The notes beneath the pieces were generated by a model. It made no database searches. It was not told the origin of the DNA and saw only the letters and a program-made list of their open reading frames with translations. Below are positions 18,615 through 26,365 of a DNA stretch of 42,791 nucleotides, in pieces. Position 1 is the stretch's first letter. Each line of letters begins with the position of its first letter. Origin of the DNA: a virus. The position numbers were made by a program, and so were the translations under genes. The stretch covers positions 1 to 42,791 of the IMG/VR virus record IMGVR_UViG_3300047386_000233; one strand, given 5' to 3'.

Positions 18615-20825
18615 TTATCTTAATATTTTAGACATAGAACCTCTATTATCATATCTTTTAATTCCTAAATCGTAAACCTTTTTTTGCACAGGGCTAACTG
18701 GTGAATATAAGTTTTTATTACAAGCCATTATTGCTAAACCGGAACTAATAGAAGCATCGTGTTTTGTTCTATTATTTATATTGAATTTACCCCAATCCTC
18801 TAATGTTCTTTGAAAGTACATATCTCCGTATCCAGCTTCTGTTTGACCAACGCAAGTTTCTATATATGATTCTATGGCTGCAGCGTGTGCTTGCTTTATA
18901 TCCTCACTAGAGTTTGGTATACCACCTATTTCTCTTTCAGTTACGGATAATTTGTTTAATCTTTTATCAGGTCTATTCATTGAAAAACCTCTATAACCTC
19001 TTCTTTTGAAATGGTACAGTAATCTAGGTTTGTTATTTTCAGCAAGTAATGGCATACCGTAAAATACACAAGCCATTAATACATCTTCAAAAAATATCTC
19101 AGCAGTTTGTGGTCTAGCTATATATTCTAAAAAGAATCTGTTAGGTGGAACATCTTCCATACTAAACTTAGTTAAACCGTGTAAAGCTCCGTTAGAACCT
19201 CTTTTATCAACTGTGCCTGATATATCATAACTGTCACAACCAAAAGCGCCGCAGTGTTCATTACCTGGGTATTTGGTGTTACCTTTTAGTATAACTCTGT
19301 TTTGCATTTGCACCGGAGGCACCCAGCTTATATTAAACCTACCGTTCTTGTTAGGCACAAATATAACTTTAGAGTCTTTGATGCCGTTTTCCCACATGAA
19401 GCTACCTTTAGTTATTATCGATGTGTTTCTAAGGTCTTCATTGTAATCTATTTGTTCATATATCTTCGTTAAATTAAACAAAGATTGTTTTGCTTCATCT
19501 CTAAAAGCGTGTTGCTCTGTTCTTGGAAATTGACGATAGTATTCGTTCAATCCGTCTTGATCATTCTTTAGTCCTTCTACTTCATTATTCCAATAATCAA
19601 TTACACCTTGTTTTATTAACGATCCATCAGGACCTTCAACTGGTTTTTTTGGCGTTTCAAATACAGGAAATCCAAAAGAATCAATGTATCCTTCGTAGTT
19701 CCATTCCATAGGTATGAACAAACTATATAATCCTGAACGAGTCTGTCCATTGGCGTTTCTGCTTGTTGCATCTGAGTCATAGTATAGTTTTTTAAAATTC
19801 TCACCACCCTTATCTAAAGCATTTGACGTACTACCCATCATACACTTACCTATAATTCTAGAACCTAATCTTAAACAAGTTTTAGTAACCCTCCAGTTAT
19901 TAAGTATGTTTGTAGGCTTTTCCCATTTACCACTTTCATCGTGGATTAATAGTTTTAGTTTTTCACCATCGTACGAGTTGTCCCCGGTGTTCTTCCAGTC
20001 GATTGTTGTATCGAGCCCGGTAATTTCCTGTAACTTTTCATTGGTGTCGAGCTTCTTACGGGTGAACTTTGACGCTGGTACCCTATACGCGAGTTCCGTC
20101 TTCGGTCTGTCCATACCGTCCTGGATGGGCTTGAAGAAGAAAGGGTAGTTAACTGAAATGGGTACGACCTTATCAGTAAACATCTTTTTGGCGTCTGGCC
20201 CTGACTTTGATAAAATGCCAAATCTTGAATCTGTGGATATTGTTGCCTGATTAACCGCCTCGCCTGATGCCATGAAAGAGAAACCTGACCGTCGGTTTTT
20301 AAGATAACACATTCCGTAACACCGTACATCTGCTTTACAAGCTTCCCAGAAGATGAAGAATAATCTGTTTGATTCTCTAAAATCTGCTTGCCCAACATCA
20401 ATCTTGGACCACTGCAGGTACATGTAGTGAGTACCAGTAATATAAGAAGGCTTATCTTTGTTAAAAAACCAAAAACCTTCTTCACGCCTTTTAAACTCTG
20501 TGTCAATATAATCATACCATTTCTCTTTAAATTCAGTAGGATATTCATCCCAATCAAACACCGATTTTATTTTAGAAAGCTCTTTAGGGTATTCAGTGTA
20601 ACTCCATTTATTACCTTCGAACTTAATAACATTACTTTCTTTTGGTAATGCTATTTTTACCCCTTGTATTTCGTAAACCTCTCCTATTTGTCCGGTCTTA
20701 CTAATCACCACTATATCGTGATCTTCATTGTAACCGTACTCCCATTTCTTATACCTATTTAACCTTTTTACTACCTTAGGTTTAATATAGTCTTTTAATA
20801 CTGTAACTAAAGTTTGCTCGTACAT
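18615..20825 (-). CDS. terL: Terminase large subunit TerL (736 aa)
   Basis: The packaging motor's ATPase and nuclease. A degenerate Walker A (LKNRRSGFSFM) is at residues 175-185. Walker B with catalytic Glu (KLLIHDESGKW) is at 291-301, and a motif III-like GSTSNALDKGG is at 331-341. The RNase H-like nuclease is indicated by Asp531 and Asp534 (GCDSYDISG), an acidic residue near 596, and Asp690 (TKHDASISSGLAIMA). The start codon overlaps the previous stop (TAATG). Residues roughly 180-285 are encoded by DNA of about 45-50 percent GC, well above the surrounding 33-40 percent. An alternative frame stays open there but reads as a shadow. Confidence 0.95.
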   Translation of the reverse strand: MYEQTLVTVLKDYIKPKVVKRLNRYKKWEYGYNEDHDIVVISKTGQIGEVYEIQGVKIALPKESNVIKFEGNKWSYTEYPKELSKIKSVFDWDEYPTEFKEKWYDYIDTEFKRREEGFWFFNKDKPSYITGTHYMYLQWSKIDVGQADFRESNRLFFIFWEACKADVRCYGMCYLKNRRSGFSFMASGEAVNQATISTDSRFGILSKSGPDAKKMFTDKVVPISVNYPFFFKPIQDGMDRPKTELAYRVPASKFTRKKLDTNEKLQEITGLDTTIDWKNTGDNSYDGEKLKLLIHDESGKWEKPTNILNNWRVTKTCLRLGSRIIGKCMMGSTSNALDKGGENFKKLYYDSDATSRNANGQTRSGLYSLFIPMEWNYEGYIDSFGFPVFETPKKPVEGPDGSLIKQGVIDYWNNEVEGLKNDQDGLNEYYRQFPRTEQHAFRDEAKQSLFNLTKIYEQIDYNEDLRNTSIITKGSFMWENGIKDSKVIFVPNKNGRFNISWVPPVQMQNRVILKGNTKYPGNEHCGAFGCDSYDISGTVDKRGSNGALHGLTKFSMEDVPPNRFFLEYIARPQTAEIFFEDVLMACVFYGMPLLAENNKPRLLYHFKRRGYRGFSMNRPDKRLNKLSVTEREIGGIPNSSEDIKQAHAAAIESYIETCVGQTEAGYGDMYFQRTLEDWGKFNINNRTKHDASISSGLAIMACNKNLYSPVSPVQKKVYDLGIKRYDNRGSMSKILR

Positions 20826-21100
20826 TATCTAGATCTTCCTTCAGCAAAACCCCTAAAAGCTTTTTCTTCTTTAGCTTCTTTAGGTTTTTCGTTTAACATT
20901 GCATCCTCTTGTTCTATTCTAGTAAGTATTTCAAAAGCATCGAATATGGCTAATTTTTTAGTTGCAGCAGCGTTTTTAAGTCTGTCAGCTGATATATCAT
21001 CTTCTGAGTCAACGATCTTTTCTTCTGCCACTTTAATTAACTCCTTAACTGCTTTTTGCCCAGCTAGGATTATATTCTTCTTGGTTTCTTTTGTGTTCAT
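20825..21100 (-). CDS. Small helical protein, candidate small terminase subunit (91 aa)
   Basis: This is a short, all-helical, charged protein (LIKVAEEKIVDSEDDISADR, then LKNAAATKKLAIFDAFEILT) with a basic C-terminus (FRGFAEGRSR). It overlaps the end of the upstream gene by 56 bases and is coupled to TerL by a TAATG stop/start. Position directly before TerL makes a small terminase or packaging cofactor role plausible. No helix-turn-helix is obvious, so this is inference by context only. Confidence 0.75.
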   Translation of the reverse strand: MNTKETKKNIILAGQKAVKELIKVAEEKIVDSEDDISADRLKNAAATKKLAIFDAFEILTRIEQEDAMLNEKPKEAKEEKAFRGFAEGRSR

Positions 21101-21650
21101 ACTTTATAACAATATCATTAGATTTCATACAATAAACTCTCTGATCATCTATTATAAAGTCCCATTCGCTTCCAGGCGTAAAGCCTACTGTGTCTCCTGG
21201 GTTAATATTAAGCGCTTTTAAAGAACTATTACCTATTTTTAATATACCAATAAGCTCTTGCTCTTTTTGTGATCTTAAAGTGTCTTTGTTTTTTAAAGGC
21301 ATTACAAAACACCTGTCTCCAAATGATTTCCAATCCTCTGTATTTTTATACAAATATATCTGATCTGCTGAACAAAAGTGTAAATCATCTTTAAAATGAG
21401 ATCTACTTCTTTTCTTATTGCCTCGGATATCATAAAAAACTCTAAATACATTATGATGTATTATTATGATGTCTCCTTTCTTTATACTTGTTTTAAAAGC
21501 TTTTGGTGTTTCAACCACTATAGCTAAATTGTTTACAGACTTAAAGTCTTCAATTTTAGTGTTTAGTATTAATGTAACGTCGCCTAGCTTTATTTTATTG
21601 TCGTATCTATCGCCAATTGGTTTAACGATAAAATCGTATAGACTTCTCAT
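21045..21650 (-). CDS. Double GroES-like (chaperonin-10 fold) phage protein (201 aa)
   Basis: Two segments look like GroES barrels. The first, around residues 25-110, includes VVETPKAFKTSIKKGDIIII followed by HHNVF. The second, around residues 105-190, includes ELIGILKIGN, then NINPGDTVGFTPGSEWDFII and YCMKSNDIVIKYE. The pattern 'V...T...IKKGD.I' followed by a beta strand resembles the core of co-chaperonin 10, and similar proteins occur near terminase genes in marine phages, from memory. It could be a co-chaperone or a structural protein that reuses the fold. A separate canonical GroES is encoded at 24480-24746. Confidence 0.75.
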   Translation of the reverse strand: MRSLYDFIVKPIGDRYDNKIKLGDVTLILNTKIEDFKSVNNLAIVVETPKAFKTSIKKGDIIIIHHNVFRVFYDIRGNKKRSRSHFKDDLHFCSADQIYLYKNTEDWKSFGDRCFVMPLKNKDTLRSQKEQELIGILKIGNSSLKALNINPGDTVGFTPGSEWDFIIDDQRVYCMKSNDIVIKYEHKRNQEEYNPSWAKSS

Positions 21651-21878
21651 TTAATATTCTAAATCATACTCAACGGATATTGCCATGTTAGAGTTAAACT
21701 TCTTCCATGGCATAACCTCGTTTCCTTTCTTTATGTAAATACTGTAAGAATTAGATTGTGTGTCATGTAATATGCAATCTATAGTATGTCCTCCGTAAAC
21801 GTTTTGCCCTACTGAGTAGTGCATAGCGTCATTCTTATAGTCAGAACCTATACTTATTTTTCTTACAACAGAACTCAT
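21651..21878 (-). CDS. Conserved phage protein of unknown function (75 aa)
   Basis: A small, mostly beta-type soluble protein (MSSVVRKISIGSDYKNDAMH, then YSVGQNVYGGHTIDCIL). It is packed between two neighbours, starting at its upstream gene's stop region and ending one base before the next start. I recall similar sequences near terminase genes of marine phages without an assigned role. No motif for catalysis or DNA binding is visible. Confidence 0.72.
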   Translation of the reverse strand: MSSVVRKISIGSDYKNDAMHYSVGQNVYGGHTIDCILHDTQSNSYSIYIKKGNEVMPWKKFNSNMAISVEYDLEY

Positions 21879-22138
21879 TACTCAGCTACCTCAAGAGTTT
21901 TTGTTTCCTCTTCTTGTTTAGCTTCTTCATAAGTTCCATCAGCTAAGTTTACGGTAATGTCTCCGTACTCTTCTCTGATTTCAGCTTTGATACCATCTAA
22001 TTCTTTTACAGCTTCAAAATGTGCTGATAGGTATTCTGCTTTTCTTGCCTCTAAAAATCCTACTTCCGTAAGTATAGAGTTCATTTTTCCTGTTGCGTCT
22101 TTAATAGACTTTAATTGTTCATCTGTTAATTTTCCCAT
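21878..22138 (-). CDS. Small acidic helical phage protein (86 aa)
   Basis: A helical protein with heptad-like patterns (LKSIKDATGKMNSILTEVGF, then LEARKAEYLSAHFEAVKEL). It ends in a short YGDITVNLADGTY segment and an acidic tail. This form (helical hairpin, then YG.I.vNL) is common among small proteins in the head/packaging regions of Bacteroidetes phages, function unknown. Its stop overlaps the next start. Confidence 0.75.
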   Translation of the reverse strand: MGKLTDEQLKSIKDATGKMNSILTEVGFLEARKAEYLSAHFEAVKELDGIKAEIREEYGDITVNLADGTYEEAKQEEETKTLEVAE

Positions 22139-22193
22139 TTTATTTAATTTAATTGGTTACTGTTATTACTATTATTACTTGTTTTAAATCTTT

Positions 22194-22595
22194 TTACTTT
22201 TTAAATAAAGGCCCTAGCTTATCTACTATCTTCTCACCACTTCTACCTATTACATAACCTCCAATACCTATTTCTAGCAAGTTCCAGAATTCTGGTTCTA
22301 AAGCAGGTGTTATTAAATGCGAGGATAGTTGTGATATGAATTTTGTATATATAATTATAAAGCCAAAAGAAAGCATAAGTATTGGTCTCCAGCTTCTCTG
22401 TAACCAATTACCTTTAGCTTCTGATACAATTATTTCAGTTTGCATTCTTTGCAACTCTAATTGAGCATCTTGTAGTACTTTAAATATTTTATTTCTAGCA
22501 GCAAGCCTTTCTTCTTCGTTAGTGAATAGATCATCAACCACGTCACCAACTTGTTTAAAAACTTTAGTACTGAAAAATTCTAATATTTTTTTCAT
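22194..22595 (-). CDS. Holin, 3-TM type (133 aa)
   Basis: An N-terminal amphipathic/charged part (1-60, FKVLQDAQLELQRMQTEIIV) is followed by the signature GNWLQRSWRPILMLSFGFII near residues 62-82. Two or three hydrophobic segments follow, ending in LLEIGIGGYVIGRSGEKIVD. This arrangement matches the holin family known from gene transfer agents and many phages (3TM holin). It would permeabilise the inner membrane at the end of infection. It lies next to a small HEXXH protein; no classical endolysin is recognised in the window. Confidence 0.85.
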   Translation of the reverse strand: MKKILEFFSTKVFKQVGDVVDDLFTNEEERLAARNKIFKVLQDAQLELQRMQTEIIVSEAKGNWLQRSWRPILMLSFGFIIIYTKFISQLSSHLITPALEPEFWNLLEIGIGGYVIGRSGEKIVDKLGPLFKK

Positions 22596-22907
22596 TTACT
22601 TTGCTTTTTTATATGCTTCTTTTTCCCAAGGTAAATTTTTAGCTCCTTCACTCATTTGAGCTCTTGAATATTTTTTACCTTTCCAGTACACATTGTTGTC
22701 ATCATAATCTAAATCACCGCGCTTCATTTGGTCTATATGTACCTTTTCATGGTTTATGACACTATTTAATTTAGCGGGAGATAAGTTATTGTTTATAACA
22801 ATAGTACCATTATTGTTTGCTTTTCCTAAAACGCCGTCTTCCATATCTACGCTATAAATAGGTGTATTATCTATAGCGTATGGAGGATTTTGTAATTTAA
22901 AAGACAT
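22596..22907 (-). CDS. Small HEXXH protein, possible metallopeptidase (103 aa)
   Basis: Residues near 52-60 read INHEKVHIDQ, an HEXXH zinc-binding motif. The preceding part (TPIYSVDMEDGVLGKANNNG) resembles a family of small proteins found near holin genes in marine phages, from memory. A third zinc ligand is not identified. The gene ends exactly where the holin begins. A lysis or structural role is possible, but no cell-wall binding domain or signal peptide is present. Confidence 0.78.
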   Translation of the reverse strand: MSFKLQNPPYAIDNTPIYSVDMEDGVLGKANNNGTIVINNNLSPAKLNSVINHEKVHIDQMKRGDLDYDDNNVYWKGKKYSRAQMSEGAKNLPWEKEAYKKAK

Positions 22908-22911
22908 TAAC

Positions 22912-23076
22912 TTACTTTTTGCAGTGCTTAGACATCCAAGAACCTTTCATAGCTAATGGAGATTTACCTAATTCAGATCCATATCCTTTGTTAAGGTTTT
23001 TGATAGCAGAAGCTTTGTCTACTACAGGATTGTCTTTAATTAAGTTTTTCTTTTCTTGCTTGTTGTAATTTTTCAT
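22912..23076 (-). CDS. Small basic protein (54 aa)
   Basis: A short ORF starts with ATG at 23076 and ends 4 bases before the next start. It is Lys-rich with a distinctive C-terminus (GKSPLAMKGSWMSKHCKK). Codon use and tight fit between neighbours support a real gene. Function unknown; it could be a minor virion component like the neighbouring small basic proteins. Confidence 0.7.
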   Translation of the reverse strand: MKNYNKQEKKNLIKDNPVVDKASAIKNLNKGYGSELGKSPLAMKGSWMSKHCKK

Positions 23077-23094
23077 TTTTATATTTATTTATTA

Positions 23095-23415
23095 TTAACA
23101 ATTCCACCTTCTTCTAGCAGCTCTACCTCTTTCAGAAGTCCAACCTTTTGATCTAGCACAGAATGATTTTCTTCTTTTAGCAGCTTTACTTCCTTTCTTT
23201 AATTTAGAAGGAGGAGTCGTTACGGCTGTTTGCAATTTACTACCAGGGTTATCTCTTTTATATTTCTTAACCCCCTTTTCAGACATACCGCCACCTGCTG
23301 CTGCTCCCGTGCCGGTCTTGTTTGCTTTGTTGTAATATCCTTTCGATTTCTTTTTAGAAGGCGCCGGTGGTTTGCTCTTCTTTAAGAAAGGACTTGATAA
23401 TTGTGTAAATGCCAT
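23095..23415 (-). CDS. DUF6321-like basic phage protein (106 aa)
   Basis: A Gly-rich, strongly basic protein. The C-terminal half carries GVKKYKRDNPGSKLQTAVT, then SKAAKRRKSFCARSKGW and a final RRRWNC. From memory this matches the DUF6321 family seen in marine phages. The conserved Arg/Lys and Cys residues would suit binding to nucleic acid inside the virion, but that is inference. It is among several small basic genes in the same transcript. Confidence 0.8.
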   Translation of the reverse strand: MAFTQLSSPFLKKSKPPAPSKKKSKGYYNKANKTGTGAAAGGGMSEKGVKKYKRDNPGSKLQTAVTTPPSKLKKGSKAAKRRKSFCARSKGWTSERGRAARRRWNC

Positions 23416-23418
23416 ATC

Positions 23419-23565
23419 TTATTCTTTTAGTTTTACCCACTTAGATAACGTATAACCTATAGTTACCAGTAGTAATAATATTTTTAAATATACTTCTATA
23501 TTAGTCATAGTTACCGCCATTGTAGCGAGATTTATTGCGTATAATTTTATGTCCTGAGCCAGCAT
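23419..23565 (-). CDS. Small single-TM membrane protein (48 aa)
   Basis: A short frame from ATG 23565 to TAA 23419 encodes a protein with one clear hydrophobic helix (VYLKILLLLVTIGYTL, residues 26-41) followed by a basic C-terminus (SKWVKLKE). It fits exactly between its neighbours. It could be a lysis accessory protein such as a small holin-like or spanin-like component, since the holin lies about 1 kb downstream. This role is a guess. Confidence 0.65.
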   Translation of the reverse strand: MLAQDIKLYAINLATMAVTMTNIEVYLKILLLLVTIGYTLSKWVKLKE

Positions 23566-23572
23566 AATTTTG

Positions 23573-23785
23573 TTATTTAGCTCGTTGTGTAATAGGTCCT
23601 TTTATAGAGCTACACCCGCAGTGTGCTTTAGAAATTTCCATTCCGTATTTACCTGAACTAGAACCTTTACCTTTTGGTAATGCATCTAAGTTTAATGGTC
23701 CATCCCATATAGCGTTCTGCCCTGATGCTTTGTTTTTAATGTTATCCATGTCTTTATTTTTAAGTTTATTTTTTATATCCTTCAA
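23573..23785 (-). CDS. Small protein of unknown function (70 aa)
   Basis: A Lys/Asn-rich N-terminus is followed by a Gly/Ser-rich C-terminus with closely spaced cysteines (KAHCGCSSIKG). It overlaps the upstream gene by 20 bases. Not recognised. The Cys pair might bind metal, but there is no full zinc-finger pattern. Confidence 0.65.
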   Translation of the reverse strand: MKDIKNKLKNKDMDNIKNKASGQNAIWDGPLNLDALPKGKGSSSGKYGMEISKAHCGCSSIKGPITQRAK

Positions 23786-24059
23786 CTCTAGCTTTTATAA
23801 CATCAGCTCTAGTAATTTCGCCATCTCCATTTTGATCTTCAAAATATAAAGGTGTTATTTCTCTTTGAGGCATGCTTTTAGCTCTTTCTTCAGGTGTTCC
23901 AAATACATATTGAGCATTTGAAGCTTGACTTGGATTAAATACAGGTTTAGCATTACCCATTTCATTTGAAGGTACAGGTACTCCCGGATTTTGCAAAACT
24001 GGTTGCTCAGGGTTTTGGAAAATTGGTTGGCCCAATAATTTTTCATCTTGTTTTATCAT
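23766..24059 (-). CDS. Small protein with EF-hand-like loop (97 aa)
   Basis: The first two thirds are Pro/Gln/Asn-rich and probably unstructured (GQPIFQNPEQPVLQNPGVPV). The C-terminus contains FEDQNGDGEITRADVIKARV. The loop D-Q-N-G-D-G-E-I-T-R-A-D matches the EF-hand/dockerin calcium-binding consensus, with acidic ligands at positions 1, 5 and 12 and Gly at 6. A single loop suggests calcium binding or a dockerin-like contact in the particle. The function is unknown. Confidence 0.75.
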   Translation of the reverse strand: MIKQDEKLLGQPIFQNPEQPVLQNPGVPVPSNEMGNAKPVFNPSQASNAQYVFGTPEERAKSMPQREITPLYFEDQNGDGEITRADVIKARVEGYKK

Positions 24060-24483
24060 TGTTGACGTTTTTTATAGATACACTTAATACTTTATCGGTA
24101 TAAGTGCTTCCTTTCATTATTTTATTTCTGCTACTCGTAGGTATATCATCTTGACCTAGCATAATCCTATAAACTCTATTTATAAGTTGCTTGCCTTTAA
24201 ATGATACTTTATATATATGATACTTTTGAGTAGTCCTATTTCTTTTTCGCCAAACAGAGATCCAGTCTTCTTTCAACAACTTATTCCACCTTCTATTGTC
24301 CCAACTGTATGAAAACGTACCTGTTTTAAAATCTTGCTTAGTAAACATATCTAAACAATCTAAATAAATTAATAGCTCTAGATCAGCATCATTTAAGTCA
24401 TTATTTCTACATGCCCATTTACGTATGATTCTGTAGTGCTTTAACAACCCTAATTTTTTAACGTCACTAGCATCTATTCTCAT
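24043..24483 (-). CDS. Winged-helix-like DNA-binding protein (146 aa)
   Basis: The sequence has the look of a MarR-type winged helix: helices at 10-50 (LKHYRIIRKWACRNNDLNDA, then DLELLIYLDCL), a central helix pair, a basic recognition region (WDNRRWNKLLKEDWISVWRK), and a wing (NRTTQKYHIYKVS). I recall close relatives in marine phages annotated as MarR-like or hypothetical. It may regulate late genes or act as a virion protein. It overlaps the groES-like gene by 4 bases. Confidence 0.78.
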   Translation of the reverse strand: MRIDASDVKKLGLLKHYRIIRKWACRNNDLNDADLELLIYLDCLDMFTKQDFKTGTFSYSWDNRRWNKLLKEDWISVWRKRNRTTQKYHIYKVSFKGKQLINRVYRIMLGQDDIPTSSRNKIMKGSTYTDKVLSVSIKNVNNDKTR

Positions 24484-24746
24484 AAAACTACAACTATATC
24501 TTGCATTTTTATAACTTGATACGGATCACCTTCTATTTCTATTGTGTGACCAGCGTGTCTATCGTAGTAAATTAAATCACCCTCGGTTAGACCTGCTTTG
24601 GTTGCTTCTTCTCCAGGAGATATTACAGATGCTTTAATGTATCTTATATCTTCCCTTTGTTTCTCGGCAAGAAGTAAACCGCCTTTAGTAGCGGCCACTC
24701 CTTCTTTTTGTTTTTTTATTATTAAGTTTCTACCTATCGCCTTCAT
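24480..24746 (-). CDS. groES: Phage-encoded GroES co-chaperonin (88 aa)
   Basis: The chaperonin-10 fold is recognisable: IGRNLIIKKQKE at the start, a mobile loop (GVAATKGGLLLAEKQREDI, residues 17-35) with the hydrophobic GLLL tripeptide region that contacts GroEL, then ASVISPGEEATKAGLTEGDL, followed by the final strand. It is a little shorter than the usual 95-97 residues. It overlaps the end of groEL by 17 bases, so the two are translated together. It likely caps the phage GroEL, and possibly the host GroEL, for folding capsid or other phage proteins. Confidence 0.9.
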   Translation of the reverse strand: MKAIGRNLIIKKQKEGVAATKGGLLLAEKQREDIRYIKASVISPGEEATKAGLTEGDLIYYDRHAGHTIEIEGDPYQVIKMQDIVVVL

Positions 24747-26283
24747 TTGCTCTTAAATTATTAATTACACAATCAGTTGATAATATAGTAGTAGCTACAG
24801 ATGCAGCATTTCTTAATGCACTTTTGGTTACCATTAACGGATCAATTATACCGTGTTTAACCATATCTACAGGTTCTCCTGTTATTGCATTCAAGCCAAC
24901 ACCTTTGTCTTGCGGCTGCGATGCTGTGATACCTGCATTTTCTAATATTGTAAAGTAAGGCGCTTTAATAGCTTTTAATAAGACTTCTTCTCCTAATCCC
25001 TTACTTTTAATATATGTTGAAGCATTTAACAACGCAACGCCTCCACCTGGTACAATACCTTCTTTAACAGCGGCTTTTGTTGCACAAATAGCATCTTCAA
25101 CTCTATCAGTTTTTTCTTTTAACTCTACTTCAGAGTTTGCACCAACTTTAACCACTGCGATTTTAGCAGTTAGCATTGATAATCTTTTTTCAAGCTTTAT
25201 AACTTCCCAGCTTTTCAGCGTGTTATTCGTAAGCTTTTCTTTTATGCTACGTATTACATCCTTTATCTTTTCGGACGCCTCAGAGACCGTTATAACAGTG
25301 TCCTCGTGTGAGGTAACGCTTTTTAAACAAGATCCTAAATAATCTACGTCAATTGAATCAAGGTCATCGCCTAAATCTTCGTTAACTATTGTAGCTCCAG
25401 TTAGTAAAGAAAGATCTTCAAGTACTTCTCGTTTGCTAATACCATAAGTAGGAGCATTGATTACATTTACTTTTAGATTACCTTTCTTTTTATTGGTAGC
25501 CAGAGTTGATAAAACACCTTGTTCTAAATCGCCTATAATAAGCAAAGGTTTATTGTTTTTTATTACGTACTCCAGCACTTTTTGTATATCTCTTATAGTA
25601 TTAACTGGTGATTCCATGATTAATACTAATGGATTTTCTAATTCAGCTGTTTTTGTTTGTTCATTTGTAATGAAATGAGAGTTTGTTAAACCTTTGTCAT
25701 AAGGTACACCTTCAATTAATTCAGAAACAGTTTTACCGTCACCGGCAGTTTCCATCATTACAATACCTGTATTATCTACAGATCTAAACGCATCAGCTAT
25801 AATAGAACCTAATTCATTGTCATTATTAACGGATATAGAAGCTATATTGTCTAGCATGTCACCTTTTACGTCAACCGCTAGCTTTTCTAAATACTTAATT
25901 ACTTTTTCAACTGCAGAATTAATACCATCTTTTATTTCTCTAGCATTTTTCTTTTCTGAAACAGCATAAGCTTCTTTTAATATAGCGTGTGCTAATACAG
26001 TTGCAGTAGTTGTACCGTCACCTGCTTCTTGTACTGTTTTTCTAGCAGCTTCTTTTAATAATGTAGACCCCATGTTTTCCACTGGATCAAACAATATTAT
26101 AGAATCAGCTACAGTTACACCGTCTTTTGTTATAACGGGTTTACCCGTACTATCCTCAAGCATCACGCATTTACCGCCAGCCCCTAATGTAGAGCTGACA
26201 GCATTTGCTAACTTCTCTATTCCTTTAAACACTTGATCTCTAGCATCATCACCAAAGTTCAAGTTTTTGACAATTCCGTTCAT
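24730..26283 (-). CDS. groEL: Phage-encoded GroEL chaperonin (517 aa)
   Basis: A full-length chaperonin-60 with the ATP-site residues in place: Asp54 in ITKDGVTVAD, Asp89 in GDGTTTATVLA, and Asp397 in RVEDAICATKAAVKEG, followed by PGGGVALL. Apical-domain hallmarks are SHFITNEQTKTAELENP and KPLLIIGDLEQ. It lacks the Gly-Gly-Met C-terminal tail of bacterial GroEL and ends INNLRANEGDR. Gene order is groEL then groES, the reverse of the bacterial operon. The lack of the tail and the divergence suggest a long-resident phage gene rather than a recent host acquisition. Confidence 0.95.
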   Translation of the reverse strand: MNGIVKNLNFGDDARDQVFKGIEKLANAVSSTLGAGGKCVMLEDSTGKPVITKDGVTVADSIILFDPVENMGSTLLKEAARKTVQEAGDGTTTATVLAHAILKEAYAVSEKKNAREIKDGINSAVEKVIKYLEKLAVDVKGDMLDNIASISVNNDNELGSIIADAFRSVDNTGIVMMETAGDGKTVSELIEGVPYDKGLTNSHFITNEQTKTAELENPLVLIMESPVNTIRDIQKVLEYVIKNNKPLLIIGDLEQGVLSTLATNKKKGNLKVNVINAPTYGISKREVLEDLSLLTGATIVNEDLGDDLDSIDVDYLGSCLKSVTSHEDTVITVSEASEKIKDVIRSIKEKLTNNTLKSWEVIKLEKRLSMLTAKIAVVKVGANSEVELKEKTDRVEDAICATKAAVKEGIVPGGGVALLNASTYIKSKGLGEEVLLKAIKAPYFTILENAGITASQPQDKGVGLNAITGEPVDMVKHGIIDPLMVTKSALRNAASVATTILSTDCVINNLRANEGDR

Positions 26284-26365
26284 ATTTAATTTAATTTGAT
26301 TTAATTTAATTTACCTTTTTCAGGTATACGAGTATTATTACTCGTTTTGTTCAATTTTTACCTAT
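26284..26365 (-). promoter_or_regulatory. groEL leader with perfect inverted repeat
   Basis: The 82 bases before groEL contain ACGAGT, six bases, ACTCGT (26328-26345), a perfect 6-bp inverted repeat, then low-complexity repeats of TTTAAT next to the start codon. The hairpin is followed by a T-rich run only on the plus strand, so it is not a normal terminator for this operon. It may be an operator or a transcript-stabilising hairpin. It does not match the CIRCE consensus of groE operons. Confidence 0.35.

Noticed and set aside
19955-20557. 200-codon alternative frame within TerL
   Set aside because: It is in the same strand but a different frame over conserved TerL motifs, has no sensible composition, and stays open because of the GC-rich patch.
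26328-26345. CIRCE element before groEL
   Set aside because: The stem is ACGAGT/ACTCGT, with six bases between, not the TTAGCACTC-N9-GAGTGCTAA of CIRCE.
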